From assembly GCA_965213645.1 (NCBI GenBank), contig CBDBZX010000002.1, positions 620,001 through 684,000 on the forward strand: a stretch of 64,000 nucleotides of DNA, given 5' to 3'. The notes under the pieces were generated by a model. The model was not told the DNA's origin. It was given only the letters and a program-made list of their open reading frames with translations, and did no database searches. The translations under genes and the position numbers were made by a program. Position 1 is the first letter of the stretch; every line of letters begins with the position of its first letter. Source of the stretch: CBDBZX01 sp965213645. Lineage in GTDB: Bacteria > Deinococcota > Deinococci > Deinococcales > Trueperaceae. Of the stretch, positions 33,591 to 40,821 are shown in pieces.

Positions 33591-34519
33591 GTTCCCAACC
33601 TCTTCACCGTTGGCTTCGTTAGGGCTTCAAAGGCGAGTCCCAAAATCATCGGAATACGCTCCCACTGCCTGCGCTGCACGCGGTTGACGATGGTGATGAG
33701 CAGTCCGAGGTAGACGCTCGGCAAGGCTTCGGGCGCGTGTTTGCGGGTGTAGAGGAGGCGGTTGCGGACGCCGTAATAGTCGGCCAAGCGGCTCTTTTTT
33801 GCGCCTTCGCTCGAGGAGCCAATCGACCCACCCTCCTTGTGATAAACCACGCTAAGCGGTGCAAACGCCAGCGTGTAACGCCCCTTCGCCCTCGTCGCCC
33901 AATCCAACTCTTCGTAATACAAAAAGTAATCTTCAGAGAGTAAACCAACCTCTTCCAAAAGTTCTCTTGAAGCCAAGCACGACGCCCCTACCAGGTAATC
34001 TAGCTGCTCTTCGACCTCTTCCGCGTCAACCCCTCGAGCACTTGGCGCATCTTGCCCGATGTGATGCGACGTGCTCAGCCACTTGTTATAAGTCGCGCCG
34101 CCGTACGCCTGAATCTTGCTTCTATCGTGATGGTAAACGAGCGTCGAGCCGCACAGCCCCGCATCCGGTTTCTCTTGCATCCGCGCTACAAGCTGCGTGA
34201 GGGCGTCCGGTTCGACCAGCGTATCGTTGTTGAGAAGCCAAGCGTAGTCCGCGCCATACCCCAACGCATACCGCAAACCCACGTTCGTCCCTCCGGCAAA
34301 GCCTAAGTTTGCCCCGCTTTGGATAACGATGTGCTGCGGAAATCGTTCTCGTAAAACCTCTTCTGAACCGTCCGATGAGGCGTTATCCACCATAATGACT
34401 TCAAAATTGGGGTAGTTGAGATTACTGAGCGACTCGAGGCAGCCCAACGTATCCGCAAGCCCGTTCCAATTGAGGATGACGATAAAAACTTTAGGTGCAG
34501 TTTTAACGGGTTCAGCCAC
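33587..34519 (-). CDS. GT2 glycosyltransferase
   Basis: 310 residues. VFIVILNWNGLADTLGCLES opens a GT-A fold; VIMVDNASSDGSEE is the nucleotide-binding part; YAWLLNNDTLVEPDALTQLV contains the DxD-type motif (NND); FFLYYEELDWATRAK is the acceptor-side ED motif. A rhamnosyltransferase-type GT2. GTG start, overlapping the upstream GT2 gene by 8 bases. Confidence 0.88.
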   Translation of the reverse strand: MAEPVKTAPKVFIVILNWNGLADTLGCLESLSNLNYPNFEVIMVDNASSDGSEEVLRERFPQHIVIQSGANLGFAGGTNVGLRYALGYGADYAWLLNNDTLVEPDALTQLVARMQEKPDAGLCGSTLVYHHDRSKIQAYGGATYNKWLSTSHHIGQDAPSARGVDAEEVEEQLDYLVGASCLASRELLEEVGLLSEDYFLYYEELDWATRAKGRYTLAFAPLSVVYHKEGGSIGSSSEGAKKSRLADYYGVRNRLLYTRKHAPEALPSVYLGLLITIVNRVQRRQWERIPMILGLAFEALTKPTVKRLGT

Positions 34520-35387
34520 GTTTACCCATCTTCCCGACTAGACCGTGCCAGAGCCCTTGTCCTACCGCTTCTAACTTCTCCCGTTTACTCTGTTCGACTA
34601 AAATAATTTTACTAACCTCTTTGAGAAAACCGAGCATATCTCGCAGCACCCAGCGCGTTTCTGAGGTGAAATAACGGCGGTAGACGACCAGGCGATTTCT
34701 CGAGTTGTAATAACGGCGCAGTGGACTGTGATTCGTGGCGTGAAAGGTGAGACCCCACCTCTTATACTTCTGCGTTTCACCTAAGTTGTGGTTCAAGATG
34801 GCGGCGCGAGACTCGAGCACCCCAAACCCCTTTTTTCTACAGCGCAAGCAAAACTCGTGGTCTACGTAATCTATGAAGAGGTCTTCCTCGAATAAACCTG
34901 TTTTAGCAAGTGCATCCGCTTTGACTAAATTTCCTGACGTCATGGTTGAAACAATCTCTTGAAGAGGTTCATTGTTCTGTTCACCATGCCTAAATACTGT
35001 GCCCGTCGCCTCGTCGCGGTAGATGGGTGAGAGGATAGCGGTGCGTTCTTTGTTCGGGTGAATGTTGTAGGTCTCGAGTAACCTCTCTACAAATCCGGGC
35101 GGCGGTTTGCTGTCCTGGTCAAAGGTGGCAATCCAAGTGTAACCCTGTTCTAAAGTGTAGTTCACGCCGATATTCAAGGCGGCGGCGATGCCTAAGTTCT
35201 CTTCGTTGTAGAAAACCTTTGCGCCGCATTTTTGGGCCTCTTGAACGTGAACTAGAGAGGTTGGGCTCGAGGCGTTGTCCACCACGACGACCTCTTTCAC
35301 TTGGGGATGCAGGGCGGTGATGTTCTCGAGCAACTTCTCACCAGGATTAAACGTCACCACAACCGCGCAGACGCTTTCATTCATCAC
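34512..35387 (-). CDS. GT2 glycosyltransferase (RfbF-like)
   Basis: 291 residues. CAVVVTFNPGEKLLENITAL, EVVVVDNASSPTSL, YTWIATFDQDSKPPPGFVER with the DQD motif, FIDYVDHEFCLRCRKKGFGV. The DQDS form is typical of RfbF-type rhamnosyltransferases. Start at GTG 35387 or the following ATG. A CATTCTGA-family repeat separates it from the next GT2 gene. Confidence 0.87.
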   Translation of the reverse strand: MMNESVCAVVVTFNPGEKLLENITALHPQVKEVVVVDNASSPTSLVHVQEAQKCGAKVFYNEENLGIAAALNIGVNYTLEQGYTWIATFDQDSKPPPGFVERLLETYNIHPNKERTAILSPIYRDEATGTVFRHGEQNNEPLQEIVSTMTSGNLVKADALAKTGLFEEDLFIDYVDHEFCLRCRKKGFGVLESRAAILNHNLGETQKYKRWGLTFHATNHSPLRRYYNSRNRLVVYRRYFTSETRWVLRDMLGFLKEVSKIILVEQSKREKLEAVGQGLWHGLVGKMGKRG

Positions 35388-35430
35388 AATATCAATACAC
35401 TAGACACAGCGCCAGATGAACAACAACCCA

Positions 35431-35548
35431 TGTCATTCTGAGCGGAGCGAAGCGGAGTCGAAGAATCTCTGCCTTGCCGACTCCTCTGGCAGAGACTGAA
35501 AGATGAGACCCTTCGCGGAGTCTATCCTGTAAAGGGCTCAGGGTGACA
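35431..35548. repeat. CATTCTGA-family repeat, copy 1
   Basis: TGTCATTCTGAGC at the left and GCTCAGGGTGACA at the right are inverted ends; inside are GAGCGAAGCGG, GAAGAATCTCTGCC and GAGACCCTTCGC. A second copy is at 37694-37841. Repeats of this look are scattered in many bacterial genomes. It lies inside the polysaccharide cluster, in the only large gap before the GalF-type transferase. Confidence 0.75.
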
Positions 35549-35608
35549 AATACAGCGTTGACTAAGTTCGACGACACATCGAGAACGTCCACAGAAAAAC
35601 CCATAACC

Positions 35609-36523
35609 TCAAGGCGTAACTCTGCGCCCACTTCTCCCTAAAAACGCGTCCACACCCGCTTTAGAAATCATCGCCGCCTTCTCCTGATGCTTCGCTTTAC
35701 CGAATATCTTGAGAAGTGTCCCTAGCGCAATGACCTTCACCGCCTTGAACTTCGCCTTGGCGTAACCCTCATGCTCGGCGCGGCGGAAGACGAGGTTGCG
35801 GTAGTCGTAGTAGAGCTTCCAACTCGGCTGCTCGGGAACGCTGACCTTACGCCCTAAGATGTTGACGTCTTCGCGGGGGACTTTTTTCATGTCGGCGTGA
35901 TAGATGGGACCGTACGGGAGACGTAGAATCTTCGCGCCTGCTTTATGGATGCGAAAGGAATACTCCAAATCATCGTGGTAAATGAAGTAGTGCGCGTGCG
36001 GGTAGCCGATCCGCTCGACCAGCGTACGCGGCAGCGCCATCCCGACGAAGATGCCGAACTCTTCCTCAATAGGCTCAGACGCGGCAAGTTCACCCTTTTT
36101 CTCGTAAGGCAGCGACGGGTTGACGAGGGCGTTTTTACCGTCGTAGAAGTCCGCTAACGCTTTGCACGCGCCCTCGGAGGGTAAAGCGTCGTCGTCCATG
36201 ACCCAGATGAGGTTGCAGTCGATTTGGGCGGCGCGTTTGAAGCCTGCGTGAAAGCCACCCGCGCCGCCTGTGTTCTCGCTCAAGGCGAGAAGCTCGAGCC
36301 CCGGATACGCCTCCGCGAGCATCTCCGCCGTTCCGTCCGTACTCGCGTTGTCCACAATCAAGATGTGACTGACTGGATAGGACTGGTTCAAAATTCCATC
36401 TAAGCAGCGTTTAAGGAGTTCTTTGCGGTTGTAGGTGACGACGACGGCGCAGATTCTCACTGTTTTCTTCGGCGCGTCCCTCTCCGGCGCAACGCCCGTA
36501 TCTCTTAATGTAGAAGAGGTCAT
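35609..36523 (-). CDS. GT2 glycosyltransferase, possible galactofuranosyltransferase
   Basis: 304 residues. ICAVVVTYNRKELLKRCLDG, HILIVDNASTDGTAEML, NTGGAGGFHAGFKRA, LIWVMDDDALPSEGACKAL (DDD metal motif), FIYHDDLEYSFRI. The GGAGGF stretch and the DDD motif resemble GlfT-type galactofuranosyltransferases, and the gene overlaps the end of glf (which makes UDP-galactofuranose) by 4 bases. AAAGGA precedes the ATG. The assignment to galactofuranose is inference from context. Confidence 0.82.
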   Translation of the reverse strand: MTSSTLRDTGVAPERDAPKKTVRICAVVVTYNRKELLKRCLDGILNQSYPVSHILIVDNASTDGTAEMLAEAYPGLELLALSENTGGAGGFHAGFKRAAQIDCNLIWVMDDDALPSEGACKALADFYDGKNALVNPSLPYEKKGELAASEPIEEEFGIFVGMALPRTLVERIGYPHAHYFIYHDDLEYSFRIHKAGAKILRLPYGPIYHADMKKVPREDVNILGRKVSVPEQPSWKLYYDYRNLVFRRAEHEGYAKAKFKAVKVIALGTLLKIFGKAKHQEKAAMISKAGVDAFLGRSGRRVTP

Positions 36524-37635
36524 TTCGCAATCCTTTCAAAGAGGCTCAAGGCTCGCCCCGTCGCCTGGTCCATGTTGTAGTACTTGTAGTCGCCTAAACG
36601 ACCCGCGAAGATGACGTTGTCCTGCTCTTTCGCCTCTTCCAAATACTTCTCGTACACCTCGCGGTTTTCGTCGCGTGGAATCGGGTAATACGGCTCATTT
36701 TCACCCAACACGTAGCGCTGCGGGTACTCGGTGACGAGGGTCGTCTTGGGCAACTTTTGCCCCGTCAGGTGCTTTTGCTCGGTGGTGCGCGTGAACTCGT
36801 ATTCGTTCGGATAGTTGACCGTGCCGACCTCTTGATGGGTCTCCTCGTCCAGCGTGGTCAGCCCGAAGCGCACGCTCCGGTACGGGAGTGCGCCGTGTTT
36901 GTAGTCGAAGTAAGCGTCGATTTGCCCGGTGTAGACCATCTGCTTGTAGTTGACCTCTTCGGCGATGTCTTGATAAGGCGTATTCAGTAAAACACGGATA
37001 TTCGGGTGCTTGAGCATCCGCTTGAAGAGTTGCGTATAGCCGTGCAGGGGAATCGCTTGATAGGTGTCCTGAAAGTAGCGGTCATCACGGCTGATATAGA
37101 CGGGCACGCGCCCCGTCACCGACGGGCTCAGCTCCTCGGGTGTGAGTTCCCATTGCTTCGTGGTGTAGCCGTAGAAAACTTTTTGGTAGATGTAATCCGC
37201 GAGTTCTTGCAGGGGCTCAATCCCGCTCTCGCGCATTTTCAAAATCGGCACTTTGACGCCGAAGCCGTAGTGCTCTAAGAGGAGGCACTCGAGCTTCCTC
37301 GCATAATCCGGCGGAAAGAGCGCGTAGAGCGCATTCAAGTTGAAGGGCAGCGGGACTTTCTTCCCGTCCACTACACCCAATACGTGATGGTAGTAAGGAC
37401 GCCACTCGGTGAAGTCCGAGAGGTAGTCCCACACCTTCTGCGAATTGGTATGAAAGATGTGCGGTCCATACTTGTGAACCAACACACCGTATTCGTTATG
37501 TTCGTCGTAAGCGTTGCCGCCGATGTGGTCGCGGCGGTCCACTAAGAGCACCTTTTGGTCCAGTTGTGTCGCAATTCGTTCCGCCAGCGTTGCGCCGGTG
37601 AAGCCCGCGCCGACGACTATCCAGTCTACGTTCAT
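36520..37635 (-). CDS. glf: UDP-galactopyranose mutase
   Basis: 371 residues, FAD enzyme that interconverts UDP-galactopyranose and UDP-galactofuranose. DWIVVGAGFTGATLAERIAT is the FAD Rossmann motif, RRDHIGGNAYDEHNEYGVLV and HKYGPHIFHTNSQKVWDYL are family signatures, FYGYTTKQWELTPEELSPSV and SRDDRYFQDTYQAIPLHGYT line the active site, and VIFAGRLGDYKYYNMDQATG closes FAD binding. It indicates that the surface polymer contains galactofuranose. Confidence 0.96.
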   Translation of the reverse strand: MNVDWIVVGAGFTGATLAERIATQLDQKVLLVDRRDHIGGNAYDEHNEYGVLVHKYGPHIFHTNSQKVWDYLSDFTEWRPYYHHVLGVVDGKKVPLPFNLNALYALFPPDYARKLECLLLEHYGFGVKVPILKMRESGIEPLQELADYIYQKVFYGYTTKQWELTPEELSPSVTGRVPVYISRDDRYFQDTYQAIPLHGYTQLFKRMLKHPNIRVLLNTPYQDIAEEVNYKQMVYTGQIDAYFDYKHGALPYRSVRFGLTTLDEETHQEVGTVNYPNEYEFTRTTEQKHLTGQKLPKTTLVTEYPQRYVLGENEPYYPIPRDENREVYEKYLEEAKEQDNVIFAGRLGDYKYYNMDQATGRALSLFERIAK

Positions 37636-37693
37636 GTAAGTCTACTTTCTTGTGAGTCGGTTGCTGATACAGCGTCAAGTAAAAAATGAGTCA

Positions 37694-37841
37694 TGTCATT
37701 CTGAACAGAGCGAAGCGGCGTCCCCTTTTGGGGATGAACGATGAAGAATCTCTGACCTTGCCTTCTTCTCTGGTTGAGATTGCAAGGCGAGACCCTTTGT
37801 GTTCGCAAGGCTAACGCCCTACTCACGTGAACAGGATGACA
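37694..37841. repeat. CATTCTGA-family repeat, copy 2, with 24-bp insert
   Basis: TGTCATTCTGAAC and GTGAACAGGATGACA are its inverted ends. Compared with copy 1, a 24-bp hairpin segment (37719-37742) sits between GCGAAGCGG and GAAGAATCTCTG. Confidence 0.72.
37719..37742 (+). repeat. 24-bp hairpin insert, copy A
   Basis: CGTCCCC-TTTT-GGGGATGAACGAT. The same 24-bp segment with loop TTGC lies at 40581-40604 inside a different repeat family. Confidence 0.65.
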
Positions 37842-37905
37842 TCTGTAGAAGCCCACTCTCCTATTGATTGTGAAAAAAGTCATAGGCATCTTATCAGTCT
37901 ACGTT

Positions 37906-38868
37906 CTAATCCGCGTTCAGCCACGCTGAGAGGTCACGGTTGATTAAATCTTGAAGTTTGAGCGTGTCTTCGCGGTAAAGCTCAATTAGCTCTTTTTTAA
38001 CCTGCGGGTCTAGCGGCGGTTTGGCGAGGTTGTTCTGCCGCACATTGGTGATGAGCTTGTGGCGCAGCTCATCCGGGATGAGGTGCTTGAAGGTGGACTT
38101 GAACCAGTTGGGTTTGGCTAAGAAGCTGTGGAGCGCTCTGTTTTTGGGCACACCCGAGACGTTGAGCTTCAAAGAGGTATCGGGCTTGAAGTTGGGGTCT
38201 ACCCCTAAAAATTCGAAGAGGTCGCGGAACAAGGCGTCGGAATCACTCTTGAGGTCTTCTTGCAAGTAGACTTTGATATCCTCAGCGGGAAAGCGTTTGT
38301 AGTAGCGCTTGAGCTGCTCAAAGTAGAACCCTAAGCGCCGGTAGTGCCAAATGTGTTCGTAGCCTGCGGCAACCCTGGCGTCCTCTTCGCGTAACGCCTG
38401 CGCAAAGTCACGTAAGGGCTCGCGGTCATCGCGGATAAGGTGCAAGAAACTCGCGTAGGCGCGCTCAGAAGGATTGCGCAACATGACGATGATTTTGGCG
38501 TCAGGGACGTAGTGGGCGATGCGCTCAGGGGCGCGTTCGCTGTAAAGGTAAAGAGGTGAGGCTTCGCCTAGTGCGATTTCATCTGTGACGCCGTCGTATT
38601 GCGCTTTGTAGTCCGCTAAAGAGGTTACAGAAAAGCTATTTACCGCTTTGTCGTCACCTGGTCCGGTGAAGTTGAGCGGTTGGTTCTCTAAGGCAAAGAA
38701 GTTCGTCTCCTTGGTGTGCGAGACATACACCTGCGGGTGCTGCTTGATATAGGCGTGCAGCGCCGTCGTTCCCGCCTTCGCCGCGCCGATAATCAAAAAG
38801 CTGGGCATCTGGCGAGAGGTTGTGTGTGTCGTCGTTGGAGAGGGTGAGGTCGTTAGAGGTTGGGTCAT
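37906..38868 (-). CDS. Sulfotransferase
   Basis: About 320 residues from an ATG at 38868 with AAGGA 5 bases upstream (a start at 38895 would overlap the flippase gene). PSFLIIGAAKAGTTALHAYI is the 5'-phosphosulfate loop, VSHTKETNFF follows as in heparan-type enzymes, and KIIVMLRNPSERAYASFLHL is the 3'-phosphate-binding motif with Arg and Ser. It should transfer sulfate from PAPS, presumably onto the polymer made by this cluster. No PAPS synthesis gene is in the window. Confidence 0.88.
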   Translation of the reverse strand: MTQPLTTSPSPTTTHTTSRQMPSFLIIGAAKAGTTALHAYIKQHPQVYVSHTKETNFFALENQPLNFTGPGDDKAVNSFSVTSLADYKAQYDGVTDEIALGEASPLYLYSERAPERIAHYVPDAKIIVMLRNPSERAYASFLHLIRDDREPLRDFAQALREEDARVAAGYEHIWHYRRLGFYFEQLKRYYKRFPAEDIKVYLQEDLKSDSDALFRDLFEFLGVDPNFKPDTSLKLNVSGVPKNRALHSFLAKPNWFKSTFKHLIPDELRHKLITNVRQNNLAKPPLDPQVKKELIELYREDTLKLQDLINRDLSAWLNAD

Positions 38869-38878
38869 AAAAATCCTT

Positions 38879-40240
38879 CTATCCGCGCTTCTCATTTTTA
38901 CGCACGTCGATGAGCCCCAGAATAGAGTAGAAGCCGAAGCGTTTATAAACGAAGGTAGCGAGCAGCATGTTGTAGACCGCCATACTGGTCGCGGTGGCGG
39001 TGGCTGCGCCCACTAAACCGAAGCGCGGGATGAGCAAGAGATTCAAGGCGATATTGAGGACGGCGCTCGCACCGATGGCTTTGGCGGAGTCGCGCTCGTG
39101 CCCGGTCATGTTGAGCATCTGTCCGACCGAGCCAGCGGCGGCGTCCACGAGGAAGCCTACGCTGAGGATGGCGAGCGCGGCGCGTCCAGCGGTGAAATCG
39201 GGTCCGAAGATGCGCAGAAAAGGTTCTCCGAAGGCGATGAGCCCTAGCGCGAGAGGTAAGGAGCAGAGGAAGATAATGCGGGTGGTGCGGCGGATGGTGC
39301 GTTCTAACCTCTCTCTCTCCCCCTGCGCATAAAGCCGCGCAATCACGGGCGAGAGCGCCGCGTTGACCGCCGCCAACACGAACGCGATGAGCGCCGCGCC
39401 CTGCGCTACGATGCGGTAGATGCCCACCTCTGCTTGCGTCCCTAAAAAGCCCAGCATGATGATGTCGGTGCGGGCGTTGATAATCAGCACGCCGCCGATA
39501 AGCAAGAAAGGCAGGGCGCTGCTGAGCCACGTTTTCATCTGATATTGGGGGGCAGCTTGGACGACCTCTCGAGACAACGCCCGCCGCAACAGCCACGCAC
39601 CGACGAGAAAAGAAAGCCCTGTCGCTAGGACGGACATACCCACCGCCCACGCCGCGTTGAACTCCGAGCCAAGCGCGAAGTAAGCCCCTACAACCAAAGC
39701 GATGAGCAAAACTGGACGCACCAGCATCTCCGGGATTTGCCCCGCAACGATGTGATTCAAACCTCTTAGCGCCGCTTGCCGCACCAGCGTCAGCGCGGCT
39801 AACGGCAGCGAGCTGAGCGCAATAACTAAGGCTAACGAAGAGGTCGAGATGCCCTGAACGCTCCAGATAATCGCTGTTGCAACGAGCGCAATTAAGAGCG
39901 AAGCCAAAAGCGCCGCGCCGTTCGCCCACCTCAGAATTCCTTTAAGGTGTCCCCAGTTTTCTTGTGTCTTGTAAACCGAGACCTCTCGCACCAGGAGTTC
40001 GCCCAAGCCCAAGACCGCTGGAATCGTCAGTAAGTTGACCCACGCGAACGCCAAAGCGTACGCGCCGTAAGAGGTTGCGCCTAAAAAACGGGCCAGGAGG
40101 ATGCTCGAGACAAAGCCCAGCCCCGTCCCCCCCACCTTGAGCGCGAACGTGCCTAATGCACCCTTGACGGTTTTGCCTCTAACAGCATTGTAAAGTTTGG
40201 ATGTGCGCGTGGTCGTTCCTAAGTTTTTGAGCGTGTTCAA
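38879..40240 (-). CDS. Polysaccharide flippase (Wzx/MOP type)
   Basis: 453 residues with about fourteen hydrophobic segments. FALKVGGTGLGFVSSILLAR, FLGATSYGAYALAFAWVN at the N terminus and INARTDIIMLGFLGTQAEVG, IYRIVAQGAALI in the middle are typical of the polysaccharide biosynthesis (MOP) flippases that move lipid-linked units across the membrane. The start is a TTG at 40240 with no clear ribosome-binding site. It is the first gene of the cluster on the minus strand. Confidence 0.87.
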   Translation of the reverse strand: MNTLKNLGTTTRTSKLYNAVRGKTVKGALGTFALKVGGTGLGFVSSILLARFLGATSYGAYALAFAWVNLLTIPAVLGLGELLVREVSVYKTQENWGHLKGILRWANGAALLASLLIALVATAIIWSVQGISTSSLALVIALSSLPLAALTLVRQAALRGLNHIVAGQIPEMLVRPVLLIALVVGAYFALGSEFNAAWAVGMSVLATGLSFLVGAWLLRRALSREVVQAAPQYQMKTWLSSALPFLLIGGVLIINARTDIIMLGFLGTQAEVGIYRIVAQGAALIAFVLAAVNAALSPVIARLYAQGERERLERTIRRTTRIIFLCSLPLALGLIAFGEPFLRIFGPDFTAGRAALAILSVGFLVDAAAGSVGQMLNMTGHERDSAKAIGASAVLNIALNLLLIPRFGLVGAATATATSMAVYNMLLATFVYKRFGFYSILGLIDVRKNEKRG

Positions 40241-40407
40241 GTCGCGTGCCCCCGCGATACTAAGAAGTTAGTGTAAGAGATAGCGCCGAAGCGGGGTGCC
40301 TCCTAGTACCAGCTTACCAGCATGAGGAGGATTGAATGAGCTAATTGATCAAAGTACAACCTTTGGTTGGTGAATGGTGCAGAATCTTTCTGCCCCGTTT
40401 ATTTTAG

Positions 40408-40500
40408 CACTTCCACGCTTCGCTGCACCAACTGACTGTGTCTATTTCTTCTCGCATCCGCTCGCACGTTTCATTGCTGTAGCAATGAAACGTGGAAACG
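40408..40500 (-). repeat. 93-bp MITE-like element, copy 2 (inverted)
   Basis: Bounded by CACTTCCACG and CGTGGAAACG. It has a 14-bp perfect hairpin with GT loop (40465-40494) next to TTCTTCTCGCATCCGCTCGC, and CGCTGCACC near the left end. It is the reverse complement of the layout at 15821-15913, same length, with the hairpin stem sequence replaced but still perfectly paired. Confidence 0.75.
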
Positions 40501-40515
40501 CTATTTTATTGGGTT

Positions 40516-40668
40516 AGCAGGTATCATCTGGTCAGCTACACTCTCAATAACAAGAACATCGTTTCACTGCGTGAAAACTACGTCCCCTTGCGGGGATGAA
40601 CGATAATTAGCACGCACTTTAAGGGATGATATCTGCGGAGAAGTGTAGCAACGTCAAGTGGAAATGCT
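40516..40668 (+). repeat. AGCAGG-family repeat, copy R3, with 24-bp insert
   Basis: AGCAGGTATCATCTGGTCAG, then ACACTCTCA, TAGCACGCAC, GGATGATATCTGCGG and a right end GGAAATGCT. The 24-bp GTCCCC hairpin (40581-40604) sits just before TAGCACGCAC, where R1 has nothing comparable. As at 15821-16103, this repeat lies right beside a 93-bp element. Confidence 0.65.
40581..40604 (+). repeat. 24-bp hairpin insert, copy B
   Basis: CGTCCCC-TTGC-GGGGATGAACGAT; differs from the copy at 37719 only in two loop bases. Confidence 0.65.
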
Positions 40669-40821
40669 AGGTAAACACGCACCTTGAGCAAGATTAACCT
40701 ATTACAGCCCTGTAGTGAGTAAGGACCGGCTTTTCATCAAGCACCCGTATGATTGAACCGTGATTTCTATCCGCTCTTTTTGGACCTTCTCTTTTCAAAC
40801 CTTCTCAGCTTGGACCCTGCC

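Noticed and set aside
38943..39929. 328-codon frame inside the flippase gene
   Set aside because: Same strand, other frame; the protein is His/Arg-rich noise without membrane segments.
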